A stretch of DNA of 64,000 bases. Source: Posidonia oceanica (taxonomy: Eukaryota; Streptophyta; Magnoliopsida; Alismatales; Posidoniaceae). The position numbers and the translations under genes were made by a program. The notes below the pieces were generated by a model, which searched no databases, had not been told where the DNA came from, and saw only the letters and a program-made list of their open reading frames with translations. Where the stretch lies: assembly GCA_037176725.1 (NCBI GenBank), contig JAZBRS010000026.1, positions 63,714,501 through 63,778,500 of the forward strand, read 5' to 3'. Shown piece by piece: positions 21,886-32,548 of the stretch (positions are counted from its first letter, which is position 1; each line of letters opens with the position of its first letter).

Positions 21886-23369
21886 CCTCCAGTCATCCCT
21901 TCCTTCGGGCGGCCCTTTTTGATCATCCAGAGAGTGAGAGAAGCAGAGCCCATCAGTTAGCAATCAGCAACCTGAGAGAAAAACCAGAATTTCAGTAGCT
22001 TTCTCCATCTGAACGACCTCCTCTTTCTTCCTCTGTATCCTCCAATTCCCAGGGAGAAGAGCCCGAGAGAGAGAGCCTGAGAGTGTGCTTTGGCATCCCA
22101 GAGAGAGATCGCAATTCCAGGGCCTTTCCCCATCAGAACCTTCTCCAATTCCTTCCACCATCTTCAGCAGATCCTTCTCCTCTTTTGCCAGTAACCCAAA
22201 CCCCGTCCAAGCCCCAATTTCTCTCCCATTTGATCCCCCAAGCTCACCCAGTAACCCTGCATCCTTCCATCACCACTTCACGGCCATTCCACCCCTGAAA
22301 CCATCCCAAATCACCCTCAGATCACTTGAAACTCCAACTGTAAACCCAGCACAACCCACTCCAGAATTCCCTTCACTCCAGTCCACTGATTTCTTCCAAA
22401 CTCCACCCAGAGATTCACCAGACCATTACCTTCCCAGAGCACCTGACATCAGACCCAGCCATCCACCACAGACCGAGAATTCCACAACAAACACCTGTCT
22501 TCTCCACTGACCAGAAAATCAACCGAGCTCCGAACCTTCTCCACACTCTCCGGAAATCCCATCCAGCAATCCAGAACCGCTCTCCGAACCTCCAGCAACC
22601 TCCCGGAGGGTCCCATCCAACCAGACGAGCAGCAGACACTCCCCCCAACCCCCGACTGTTTTTCTGAACCCACAGAGTGCCGGATTTCTCTCCGAGCTCT
22701 GAAGCTTCCATCCAACCGACCGGGAAGCACCGGAAGATCGCCCTGAAGCAGCTCCAGCCCTCGCGAGCAGCCGGCGACGCTCGCAGCGACCGGACGACCC
22801 CCACCGGCCACCTCCGGAACTGCTGAGGTCGGGAGGACACCTCAGACGCGGAATCAGGTAAAATCTCCTTCCCTTAGTCTTCTTTTCTTCCCGCGATGCT
22901 TCTCCACCCTTTAGGATAGCGTTTCCAGTCCTCCTGCTCCGTCGCCGTTCGCCGCTCCGGTCGTCTTCTCCGGCCTTCACGGCGCTCCGGCCAGCGGAAC
23001 GTCGCCCCGGTGACTCCCTCAGCTCCGCACGGACGCCAAGAGGCTCCTCCGGTCTTCGGAACGCAGCTCCGCTGCGTCGAACGGCCGGACCAAGCCTCTG
23101 AGTCTCCGCAGAACTCCGGCAAGCGCTCCGGCGCGATCCAGGCCACGTCGTCCTCCACTGATCGCCGCCCTGTCTCCGCCAGCTCCGGGAGCACCTCCCC
23201 TGCCGTCCAGCGCCTCCTCAACAGCCCTGTGCCGGCGGTCGCGGGCACTGGCAGCCTGCTGCTACAGTGCCCACGGCCGTCGGCCGTTTACTGTTTAGTT
23301 ATTTTTCTATTAATATAGTTTGCTAGTAAATATTGCATGTTTAGCTTAAGTTTTCTTATTTTTGCATTC

Positions 23370-24330
23370 TGGTCCTTATGTCATTTAATTTGCTTAGTTT
23401 TTAATTCAAAACCATGCTAAATTGCACTAAGTATTCCTGTTTTTCTGTATTTTCAAGTCAGTCCATTTACTGTGCATTCCAGTTATAATTTTTTACGTTT
23501 TAGCCCCTCTGTTTTTAATTTTTGCATCCAGGTCCTGCAGTAGTTTATTTAATTTAAATGCATGAACTTTGTCTTATGGTATTGCATTCTGAACCCCTGT
23601 TTTTTCTCTTTTTTGCATTTTCATCCTCTGCACTGTAGTAACTTAGGTTTTATTTTTTATTTTTGCTTGTTGCATTGCATTTTCTTCCCTCTGTTTTCTG
23701 ATTTTTGCATGTAGGTCCATTTTAAATGCACAGTAACCATTTTGCATGCATATTTAGCTTATTAAATTGCATTTTTCCCCCTGCATATTGTGAAAATTGC
23801 ATATCAGTCCTTTATCTGTGATTTCAGAGCATGTTTTACATATAAAATTGCATATTTGACCCCTGCATGATTCAAAAATCATACATAGGTCCTTGCATCC
23901 TTTAAAAACCATGTAAAAAGACTGTTTTGCCCCTAAAGTTGCATCTTAGCTCCTATGCTTACAAAATTGCATGTAGACCCTCCACTTGCATCCCCGGACT
24001 CCCCAGAACCCAGTTTTCTGGAAAATTTACACTTTAGACCCCAATTTTTTCCAAAATTGCACTCTGACTTCTTTTGTTTTCAAAACTTCTTCCAATGCAT
24101 ATCCTCTTTTCAAAATAATTTTCTGAGCCCAGTCTTTTGCAAAATAAAGCCCTGCCCTCTCTTGTTTTCAAAACCCTCCTCTGTGGCCCCCATCCTTTGT
24201 GAAAACTAGCATTTAGCCCCTTTTCTTTTTCAAAAATGCTTTTGAACTCCTGTCTTTTCCAAGTTTTTCCCCTTGTCTTTTCTTGCTTGTGCATGCATTC
24301 TGCATCCATTTAGTCTTGCATTTTAGCATC
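23370..24330 (+). repeat. Spaced TTGCATxTAGGTCC motif repeats in C 5' LTR
   Basis: TTTTGCATCCAGGTCC, TTTTGCATGTAGGTCC, TTGCATATCAGTCC, CATACATAGGTCC and similar blocks recur every 30-60 nt. This is the reverse-complement counterpart of 11870-12880 in E. Confidence 0.6.
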
Positions 24331-25034
24331 CTTTTGCACACACTAAGCACCCTTAGCTCCCCTTCACTTGGGAGGACCTTTTGCACACCCCTAGGACCTC
24401 CTGAACACCTAGATCTGTTCTTCTCCCCTGTTCTGGCCTTTCTGCCTTGAAGCTGCGATATCTTCCAATCCGGCCGTTGGATCTTCTCAAGCAAGCTGCT
24501 CAAGCGACCGCAGCGAAGCGCTCTTCAGCATGGACTAGACAGATCTCAGATCAGGCTCCCGGATTTCCAGGTATGTCCTTCTGAACCCCTGCATTGCATT
24601 CATTTGCATCCCATTTGCATAGTTTTCCTCGTTTTCGATTTCTGTCTCTTTGAGCATGTAGAATAGGACCTCCCCTTTCTGCTCGGCAACTTAGATCCCC
24701 GTTTCGCGTTTCCCCATGTGTTTTGTGTTGAGTTTTCCCTGGATTTACCACTTAACGTGACTTTCTTCCCCCTTTTCCACGATTCGATCGCATCGCGAGC
24801 TTTGGGCAGCGTGCGAGACACACAGTGGAACGGTTTAGTGGAAAACGGTCACAAAGGAGTGGTAATCCCTCCGTTTGCTCACTCTCCCCTTTGTAGGTCT
24901 TCACACCTACTCTGTGTGGCCCCGAACAGCGCCTGTTCTCACACATGCGTTGTTCTACTTCTCCTTTTACTGCTTCTAATCTTTTCCTTGCATTTGCATT
25001 CGCACGGCTTTTCCGAGGTTTTATCTCGCTGCTT

Positions 25035-25265
25035 TTGGCACCGTTTTGCGTGCCCGCTCTCGTTTTGGCACCGTTTTGCGTGCCTGCTTTGTCTTTCGCG
25101 CCGTTTTGCGCGCTCGCCCTGTTTTTGGCACAGTTTTGCGTGCCCAACATCGTCTTTTGCACCGATTTGCGTGCCGCCTTGCTTTCTCGCCCGTTTTGCG
25201 TGTCGATCCTGTCTTTTTGCACCGTTTTGCGCGCTTTCTTGTTTCTTGCCTCGTTTTGTGTGTTT
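25035..25265 (+). repeat. About 30-bp array CACCGTTTTGCGTGCC in C 5' LTR
   Basis: Eight diverged units with the core GCACCGTTTTGCGTGCC and TTTxTTGGCACC spacer. It is the same array as in E (10835-11125) and in the 3' LTR of C (44415-44650). Confidence 0.88.
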
Positions 25266-25534
25266 TACGCCATTTTCTCTCGCATGTCGATTGCATTGCA
25301 TGGTTTTGCCGTTGTTTTACTTTTTCGCTTGCATTTGCATATAGGGCTGTGATGCTTACTGCCTGGAGTTCTCACAAGCCAGGTTTCGCTCGGTTCGGAA
25401 CACAGACAGCGTAGCTGAGCACTTAGAGAGCATGTTTACTTCCTTACTCTGCATCCTCCCACTTAGAGCACACCTTGAGCATTCATTTAAGCATTCATAG
25501 GCACATAGGTATTCAAATCTGCATTTTCCCGCGT

Positions 25535-25620
25535 ATGCGAGCGTAAGCCTAGAAAGACCGATTCTCGGGCGTGTCGGGGGTGCCTAACACCTTCCCCGCA
25601 CGTAACAGGAGTCCTTGTCC
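25535..25620 (+). promoter_or_regulatory. Conserved U5 block with GGTGCCTAACACC stem-loop (C 5' LTR)
   Basis: GCGTAAGCCTAGAAAGACCG through GTAACAGGAGTCC is nearly unchanged between C and E, while flanks differ. The pairing bases are GGTG at 25579-25582 and CACC at 25588-25591. Confidence 0.6.
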
Positions 25621-25918
25621 TGTCTTTTGACCCGCAATGACCATACTGCCCTTATCCTAGGCTAGAGTCATCTCTTTTGCATGTATTTGCATTTGTTTTC
25701 CCTTGCATTGCTTTGCTTTACATTTCTTGCTTGGTTTTGCGTGTTAATTCACGCATTTCCCCCGATTTTCCTTGTCTCCCGTTAATGGACATGGTGGCGA
25801 CTCTGATTTGTCTTATCTTTCTCTTTTCTCCTCGATTTTAAGTGTTTTCGAGTTGAGCCTCTTCCTCGGATCCAATCGCCGCTAATAGCGAGCCTGATTC
25901 CGATCGGGATTGCTACAG

Positions 25919-25936
25919 TGGCGACTCTGCTGGGGA
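25919..25936 (+). promoter_or_regulatory. Primer-binding site of element C
   Basis: TGGCGACTCTGCTGGGGA begins 2 nt after the LTR end CTACA. From memory, plant tRNA-Arg (ACG) ends CCCCAGTGGAGTCGCCA, whose complement differs from this site at only a few bases. Ogre elements are reported to use tRNA-Arg. Confidence 0.85.
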
Positions 25937-27391
25937 TGCTAGACTCCAGCTTTTGCCTTTGTTTTCGCTCGCTTGCTTTGCGTCTTTGTTTGCCTTTGTG
26001 CCTTTGTCTGCCTTGTCTGTTTGCTTGTCTGCCTGTGTCGACTCCCAGCGAGTCGCACAGTGGCGACTCCGCTGGGGAGAAGTAGACTCCGGCTTTCGTT
26101 CCTGGCTTTTCTGCTTGCCTATTTTGCAGCCTTGTCTGCCTTGTGTGCCTTCTTTGCCTGCTTTGCTCGCTTTTCTGTGCAAACTCCTAGCAAGTCGCTT
26201 CGTGGCTACTTTGCCTAGGTTTTGCACCTCTTTCGCCTCGGTTTGCGCTCTTTTTGCTTAGCTCTACTTCTGTGCTTGTTTATTTACTTGTTTCCCTGCT
26301 TCTGCTTTTACTTCCTTTACCGCTTGCTTGCCTTTACTTGCTTTGCCTAAATTGCTCGTTACTGCTTTAGTTATCGCACAATGCATGTCTACATACTTGT
26401 TTGGCAACGATACATGCCTTTTGAATGTCGAATGCTTCTTTTACACCTTTGCTATGTCACTACGCACACACATACCTTGCATACATGCCTTTTGACTTGA
26501 TGAATGTTTTTTTTTCTTCACCATCATGCTCACAAACACCTGCACATGCCATGCACTTGTCTTTTGCTGTGTTGTATGCTATTTGCCTGCCATGTCTGAC
26601 TGATTTTCTTCCCTTTCGCTCATGCCATGCCTAGGATAGTAGAGACTTGTCTGCTCTCCCCATGGTTAACTAAAAACCGCAAGTAAAAAGAACTTCTAGG
26701 AGCAACTAGAGACTCTGAACAATCCTTCACTCCCTTTGGCTAATAAAATGTGCAAGATAAAAAACTTTAATCATTTGCATAAGCATCATATAGGGCATGC
26801 ATTCTTCTCATCTGAGTCCACCTACTAGTCTGCGAAGGACGGTCCCGACCTCTTGTTCCACCGCTTTGGGCGTGGCACGAGTCAGTCGGTCTGTCCCCCC
26901 TCGTCCGGGGGTCGTGTCAGTGTTAGTAGAGGGTACCACCCACGCTTTGGCGGGGTAGAAGCCACCAACGCACCACCCTGTCATTACCTGAGCTTTGGGC
27001 CGGGAGTTAGACAGGGGACCTACTTTTTCTAGCCTGAGTCGGTGACCCGTACACCCAGGGATACCCGAAGTAGATTACCTTGCTAGGAAACACTAGTTAG
27101 GTAAGGGGGGCATGCTAGAAAGCATACATATCATTCATGCCATTTAACTAACTCATTTGCATTCATCTTTTTAGTTTCTAACCCCTAATTTCCTTCTGTT
27201 GTGTCAGCGTGATCGGTAAGCGAGTTTCCCTTTGCCAGAGCTCGAGTACCGACCCTCGTTGACGCTCCTGTTGCGACTTTATTCGCGACCATTCCCTTTC
27301 TGAGCTATCCGCCTTTGCGAAGATAGCTCCTCTTAGGAATCACCGCTTGAACACCCGTCGCAGCCCTGTTCTCACGCACTCTAGGTCAGCA
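25937..27391 (+). other. Untranslated leader of element C
   Basis: 1.45 kb without a credible ORF: CTTG/TTTGCC-rich to 26640, then a GC-rich segment 26840-27080 with CGGTCTGTCCCCCCTCGTCC and CCGGGGGTCG, which could fold strongly. The function is presumably RNA packaging and translation control, by analogy only. Confidence 0.6.
26061..26078 (+). promoter_or_regulatory. Second, PBS-like copy in the leader of C
   Basis: TGGCGACTCCGCTGGGGA, preceded by ACAG as at the real site and followed by a similar AGACTCCGGCTTTCG / AGACTCCAGCTTTTG stretch. About 140 bp of leader looks duplicated. The two copies differ at one position. Confidence 0.75.
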
Positions 27392-30271
27392 ATGGCCCAG
27401 TACGTTAGTGAGCCTTCCTTTACTCCTGTTACGGAGGGTGTTTCCGTTCCGGTCCCTCTGGTTGCTCCTTCTGTTCCCCTTGTTCCCCCTCCGACGCCAG
27501 GGTTTCCTCCCCTGACGTCTCTAGGTTCTCAGTACGTCCCGGAACAGTGGCAAGCATCTCTTCCTCCGGATCCGGTCGCCGAGTCTATCTTGATGGCCAT
27601 TACTCGCGCTCCGGAGACGCCATTGCCCCCTCCGTCCCAGGGACACGTCGCCTTTGACATCCCTCCGACCGCTGCTGCGACCTTTACTGTAGAACCCTTT
27701 CCTCCCGGACAGTCTGTGTCCGTGCCATTCGCTTCTCAATCTTCGCCGGCACTGCACTTCAGTGTTCCCGCTGCCGAGACGCCCGAGGCGCAGTGCCAAC
27801 ACCTGATGGAGCTTGCCCAGAGACTGCAGGGCATGGCTCTATCAGTATGTCCTTCCTCTATTCCTGTCGTTCCTGAGGTTCCTCTGAGGCCAGTTCTTGC
27901 ATCTCATGCATCAACCTGCACACCTCCGCCTCGACCATCGTCTCAACTGCTCACGGTTCCGACGATGGGGGCTCGTTTACCGCCTCCTACCGCACAACAC
28001 TTAGCACAGCATACTCTAATCCCCTCTAGTGGTCAGTCCTTTGGACCGGCTGGAGCCCAGTACCTCACTGGCTCGCTGTCTGGCACCCCGCCTGTACAGC
28101 AACTGGTGCTCCGTCATCCTACCCCTATCACAACACAGCATGGCATCTACTCTTCTCCTCTGCATCAGGTCCAGCATCCTGCATACACTCCTGCATACAC
28201 AGTCCCCCAGCACGGATACACCGGCCATCCCGTTGCTCCACCAGGCGACGCTATGGTAGATCCGGAGGAGCACTTAGGTGCGACCCATTCGGCGTATGTG
28301 CTCGCTACCCCTGCTGATCCCTCTCCTACAGCAGCAATCCCAGACCCCATCAATAACCGGATGGACGTCTTGGAGAAGGCACTACGACTAGTGCAGGGTA
28401 CTGAGCACCAGACCTACCAATTCCGGGACCTCTGCTGCTTTCCAGAGGCGGTACTCCCTCCGAAGTTCAAGATCCCAGACTTCGAGAAGTATAATGGTAG
28501 GGGCTGCCCCGTAGCACACTTGAAGGCGTATTGCGGTGATCTCGCTCAGCTTCAGGCTGACGAGAGGTTGCTAATCCGCTTGTTCCAGAAGAGTTTGACC
28601 GGGCCGGCACTCAAGTGGTTTACATCGCTTGACATGTTAGCCATCAAGACTTGGAACGACCTCAGTCAGGCGTTCCTGGAACAATACTCCTTCAACCTCA
28701 ATCTGGTCCCAAAGAGGGCGGACTTGATCGCAATCAAGCAGAATTCTGGCGAGCCGTTCGGGGAGTACGTCGGCCGCTGGCGTGCCCTTGCCTCTCAGGT
28801 TCGAGATAGACCCTCTGACGAGGAGTCTATCGAGATCGTTATCAAAGGGGCGCAGCCGTCTCTCGGAGCTCTGCTTAGCATCCAACCGGTCACTACTTTT
28901 GCGGCACTCATCAGAGCTGGAGCGCACGTGGAGAGTTCTTTGCGGAGTGGCAACTTCCCGGCTCTCTCTGCGTTCGCTAAGCAGGCAGTGATCAACAGTA
29001 ACAGTGCCAACAGCAGCGCCTCCAACAACAACCACCTGAAGAGGAAGGACTCGCCGAAAACCGCTGTTGCATTCGTCGACTCCCCTGCTGTGCCTGTTCG
29101 CTTGCCATCCCGGCCTACCCCAGCTCAGATGGTGTACGCTCCTGCACCTAGGAATCCACCCACACCACACATCACTACCACCGCTAGACCGGTCTATCCT
29201 GCCGCACCGGTTCAGCAAGGCTCATACCAGAGGCAAAGAAGGCCACCCATTGAGAAGCGGAGATTCGCCCCACTGGTGGAACTGCTCACGGTCATCTTGC
29301 CAAAGGTCGCATCGCTCCTGAAGTTCCCGGAGGTTCGTCCGCCACCAAGTCCTCTGCCGCATTGGTTTAGGCCGGACCTCTTTTGCAATTTCCATCGAAG
29401 CACCGGGCATTCGACGGACAATTGCTTCTTCCTGCGGAACGCTATTCAGGACTTGATCGAATCGGGAACGATTGTGATCGACACGCACGAGGCATCCACT
29501 CAAGCACACACTCATGCATCTGCACACTCAGCTGTTCCCCCTCATTCTGGCATCATCCACCAACCCCTACCGGAGCACTCTTATCCGGGAGGGGCGGGAA
29601 CCTCAGGCATCCATTCTGTCTTTCCCTCTGGGCCTGCTACCTCTATGGTCGACCCTTCTGATCTCATCTCTGAACCTTTCCCTCAAGATCTCTATCTTGC
29701 GGCAGTTGCCGGCTCCGAGTCGGGAATTCACTTGATCCGACCGCGTGCCAGGCTGGAGCGCCCTCTCATGCCTCCCACCGTGCTTCCTCAGGCTCAATCC
29801 CCTGTGCACCTTCTAGCTAGGGCCCAGCCTAGTTCCCCCATCCACCTCTTAGGGCGACCTCAGCTACACCTTCTAGGCAGACCTCAACCTACCCCAGCCT
29901 TCCCACCCCAACAACCATACCTTCTAGAGAGACCTCAGTATCCCGTAGGTCCCCCTGTAACCTCTCCTGTGCTCGCAGCACGTGCTCCAATGGTTATTGA
30001 CTTAACCTTGGACACCCATCGCGTCCCTTACAGCTACGCCACAGAGATGTGCGCGGAAGTAACGCGATCGGGGAGGGTCTACAGGCCCCCAGCACCGGCA
30101 ATTAGGCCAAACCACCCTAAGCCTGCTATGCCCCCACCCTCTAGCCAACCCATAGCAGATCCAACCTCAAATCAACCCGTAGCAAGCCAAATCCCTGCCC
30201 AGCCAGTAGCGGCCCAGCTTCCTGCCACTACCCCCTTAGAGCCTGCCAGAACTACCCCTCCTCTTGCCTAA
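27392..30271 (+). CDS. Element C gag
   Basis: 959 residues from the ATG at 27392 (a non-ATG start 15 codons upstream is in frame). The first 340 residues are Pro/Ser/Thr-rich. The retrotransposon gag domain spans about residues 345-525 (LPPKFKIPDFEKYNGRGCP, LTGPALKWFTSLD, WNDLSQAFLEQYSFN, GEYVGRWRALASQVRDRPSD). After a basic, Asn/Ser-rich linker there is a zinc knuckle C-x2-H-x4-H-x4-C (about residues 665-679) and then a Pro/Gln-rich tail. It ends at a TAA; 21 nt later the protease frame continues in the same phase. The frame is open throughout, in contrast to the gag of E, so C was recently able to make gag. Confidence 0.9.
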   Translation: MAQYVSEPSFTPVTEGVSVPVPLVAPSVPLVPPPTPGFPPLTSLGSQYVPEQWQASLPPDPVAESILMAITRAPETPLPPPSQGHVAFDIPPTAAATFTVEPFPPGQSVSVPFASQSSPALHFSVPAAETPEAQCQHLMELAQRLQGMALSVCPSSIPVVPEVPLRPVLASHASTCTPPPRPSSQLLTVPTMGARLPPPTAQHLAQHTLIPSSGQSFGPAGAQYLTGSLSGTPPVQQLVLRHPTPITTQHGIYSSPLHQVQHPAYTPAYTVPQHGYTGHPVAPPGDAMVDPEEHLGATHSAYVLATPADPSPTAAIPDPINNRMDVLEKALRLVQGTEHQTYQFRDLCCFPEAVLPPKFKIPDFEKYNGRGCPVAHLKAYCGDLAQLQADERLLIRLFQKSLTGPALKWFTSLDMLAIKTWNDLSQAFLEQYSFNLNLVPKRADLIAIKQNSGEPFGEYVGRWRALASQVRDRPSDEESIEIVIKGAQPSLGALLSIQPVTTFAALIRAGAHVESSLRSGNFPALSAFAKQAVINSNSANSSASNNNHLKRKDSPKTAVAFVDSPAVPVRLPSRPTPAQMVYAPAPRNPPTPHITTTARPVYPAAPVQQGSYQRQRRPPIEKRRFAPLVELLTVILPKVASLLKFPEVRPPPSPLPHWFRPDLFCNFHRSTGHSTDNCFFLRNAIQDLIESGTIVIDTHEASTQAHTHASAHSAVPPHSGIIHQPLPEHSYPGGAGTSGIHSVFPSGPATSMVDPSDLISEPFPQDLYLAAVAGSESGIHLIRPRARLERPLMPPTVLPQAQSPVHLLARAQPSSPIHLLGRPQLHLLGRPQPTPAFPPQQPYLLERPQYPVGPPVTSPVLAARAPMVIDLTLDTHRVPYSYATEMCAEVTRSGRVYRPPAPAIRPNHPKPAMPPPSSQPIADPTSNQPVASQIPAQPVAAQLPATTPLEPARTTPPLA

Positions 30272-30292
30272 AAGAGCCAACCTAAGGCAGAC

Positions 30293-31549
30293 TTGACCTC
30301 CCAGCTTAAGAAGGTCAAAGCCGACATTTCTATCTGGGACTTGATCCACACCTCTGCCGAACACCGCGAGGCTTTTCTTCGCGTGTTCCAGGCTGCCCGT
30401 GTGTCCCAGTCCATTGAGCCTTCAGCCTTGAAGAGCATGGTTGGGTTGATTGCGGAGCCCCAGGTCATCTCTTTTACGAGTGATGAGCTGCCTCCGGCGG
30501 GGATTAATCACAACCAGCCCCTTTTCGTCACGGTGCAGTTCAAAAACTTTCGCATTCCCCTAACACTGGTTGATAATGGGTCAGGCCTTAATGTCTGCCC
30601 CTTGCGTACTGCAACCAAGCTCGGATTCAAAGCCGAGGACATCACGCCAGCTGTGAAGGGAATGACAGCTTTTGACAACACTCACCATGACGCTCTAGGG
30701 ATTCTGATTATTCCTTTTGCTATTGGCCCGGTGGTCTTCGACGTAGAATTCTATGTCGTCGACTTGCAGCCAAATTTCAATCTTCTGCTTGAGCGCCCTT
30801 GGCTCCACAAGCATCAGGTCCTTCCTTCGACCCTCCATCGAATGATAAAGTACCGTCGCGGCGATGATGTCATTGTTGTCATGGCGGAGAACTTTGAGAA
30901 GGAGCGGATCGAAGCAGTCTCCCCCGTGTCTTCGCAATCTATCCCGTTTGACCCCGAGACTTCTGAAGCCCTATATCGCGTTAATCGGTGTGAGCCGGTT
31001 AACTTCATTCCTGATCTTGAACGTGTCAACTCCTTGACCGTTCACAGCAATCCCTTTCGAATGGTCGAGAATGTATGTCACAGGTGGGGTTACATAAAGG
31101 GTACGCCGCTCGGACGTCACGGCCAGGGGATCGCAGAGCCGATCGTAGCAGTGGAGCGAAGGAAATCTGAAGGCCTCGGCTACGAACCCAAGCCCAACGA
31201 AGATCACAGCTTTCAGCTCAACAATCCAGAATTAGCCATTCCCAGAGACCTCACTAACTTTACCAGTGCAGGAACCCTGGGATCGACCGACGATCAAGAC
31301 ACGGCACCGATAGAGGATTGGGTGTGTGTTGAGGACTACTACTCGGATGAGGAGCAGTCTGGCACAACAGAGGCAGTCCCAGCCGGCACAGCAAAGGCAG
31401 TAATCAGAGTAGAGGCCACGCAGTCAGTCTATTCAGCTCTTCCTCTGGCAGAAACAGCAGGCAGCTCAGCAGGCTCTGTGGCAGAACTAGCAAGTTCCCA
31501 CTCTTTTGCATCCACATCTGCATCTCAAGAACAGACAGCAGCAGTGTAG
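30293..31549 (+). CDS. Element C protease with DNGS active-site block and G-patch
   Basis: Same frame as gag, separated by the TAA at 30269-30271. A helix block ISIWDLIHTSAEHREAFLRV is followed by a retropepsin-like domain with LTLVDNGSGLNVCP (nt 30565-30606) and NFNLLLERPW. The usual LG-R before the Trp reads LE-R here, whereas E has LLGRPW. The G-patch is GYIKGTPLGRHGQGI and KSEGLGYEPKPNEDH (about 31084-31200). An acidic Ala/Glu-rich tail ends at TAG 31547-31549. The Asp-Asn-Gly-Ser block is shared with E, so it is a family trait and not decay; A has Asp-Thr-Gly. Confidence 0.85.
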   Translation: MTSQLKKVKADISIWDLIHTSAEHREAFLRVFQAARVSQSIEPSALKSMVGLIAEPQVISFTSDELPPAGINHNQPLFVTVQFKNFRIPLTLVDNGSGLNVCPLRTATKLGFKAEDITPAVKGMTAFDNTHHDALGILIIPFAIGPVVFDVEFYVVDLQPNFNLLLERPWLHKHQVLPSTLHRMIKYRRGDDVIVVMAENFEKERIEAVSPVSSQSIPFDPETSEALYRVNRCEPVNFIPDLERVNSLTVHSNPFRMVENVCHRWGYIKGTPLGRHGQGIAEPIVAVERRKSEGLGYEPKPNEDHSFQLNNPELAIPRDLTNFTSAGTLGSTDDQDTAPIEDWVCVEDYYSDEEQSGTTEAVPAGTAKAVIRVEATQSVYSALPLAETAGSSAGSVAELASSHSFASTSASQEQTAAV

Positions 31550-32548
31550 GAGTCAGAGACACTCCTTCTGGCAGAATCAAGCAAGCAACCAGCGGTCACA
31601 GTTACATCAGTGCCACTGTCCCTCTCTGGAGGGGCAGTTAATCAACTCAGTCAGCAGCGCGGCTCAGCCCGCTTCAGCAGCCACATCTCTAGGAATGCAG
31701 CCGGCGCAATCCGCTTCGCATCCTCCTGACAACCAGCAGCAGCTCTCATGGCAAGACCCCATGGCGTCAGAGGCTGCACTCTCTCAGCTACGGCCCGATA
31801 CAAAAGGCCAACTGAGCACTACACTCTCTGGGCCCTTGAGCCCTCTAAAGAGCACGCCTGCTTACCCTGCAACAGTGACCCTGGCAGCTTATCCATCTGT
31901 GGTACCGCTGACATGTCTATTTGGGCCTTCTACATCAGAGTTGCCGCCATCGGACGCGCCCGTGAACCAAATCATGCAGATTCCAAGGGCAGCAATCCGT
32001 CATGCAGCCGGGCCAGTGCCGCAGGCCCCCGGCGCCTACTACGTCGACTCCCCCTTAGACGAGGAAGAAGAAGTGGCGATAGAAGCCCAGGTCAATTCTT
32101 GGATGTCCGACTTAGAGCTACTTTATCAAGAACAAATCAAGTCGATAGCAGAAGACCTGGCAGAGCATCGAGCTGCAGAAAGGAAAGGGAAAGCCGTGGT
32201 TACGGACCCTCCTCTGCAAGAAGACCATGCCTCTATCATGGTCCTGGAAGAAGCCTCGGCAGCACCAGACTCCCCTAGACCAGATGAGCTCATCACTCTC
32301 CAATCAGAAGGCGGGTCTAGGTGGTTTGTGCAACGCATGCCTCACCGGGGCAGCATAGCAAGCGGCAATGCCCAAATCAGCCGCCGGTCCGGCATACCCT
32401 CCACAAGCACACTGGAAGACCCAGAGGAGGAAGCATCAGCAGTGCAAGCAGCAGCAGTAACAGAGCAGAAAGCAGAATCAGTAACAGAGCTGTCAACAGC
32501 CTCAGCAGCAGAACAGTCAGCAATTTCAACAGCAGAATCAGCAAGGCC
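31550..32548 (+). pseudogene. Element C protease-RT linker
   Basis: A low-complexity Ser/Ala/Gln/Pro stretch, then YYVDSPLDEEEEVAIEAQVN, SWMSDLELLYQEQ and GSRWFVQRMP, all of which E also encodes (59640-60000). The main frame shifts near 31620 relative to the protease. No enzyme domain is recognised. The acidic ESARP end is joined directly to integrase sequence at about 32548 through a deletion. Confidence 0.75.

Larger units (their letters stand above)
19978..25917 (+). repeat. Element C 5' LTR (5940 bp)
   Basis: Starts TGTTGACACCCC and ends GATTGCTACA. It matches 39340-45298 almost base for base; I counted about six substitutions in the first 380 bp and fewer later, mostly transitions. Composition blocks: CCCTAAACC-rich start, CT-rich 20400-20640, A-rich 20680-21420, CT-rich 21430-21660, CG-rich 22500-23300, spaced GCAT repeats 23370-24330, 30-bp array near 25035-25265 and conserved U5 block 25535-25620. 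The ORFs inside are shadows of composition and repeats; no gene is annotated in this stretch. Confidence 0.94.

Noticed and set aside
22085..23318. Several 100-150 codon ORFs on both strands of the C LTR (repeated at 41466-42699)
   Set aside because: They lie in a CG-rich LTR block, overlap each other on opposite strands, and are not conserved as protein in E's LTR (12940-14430).
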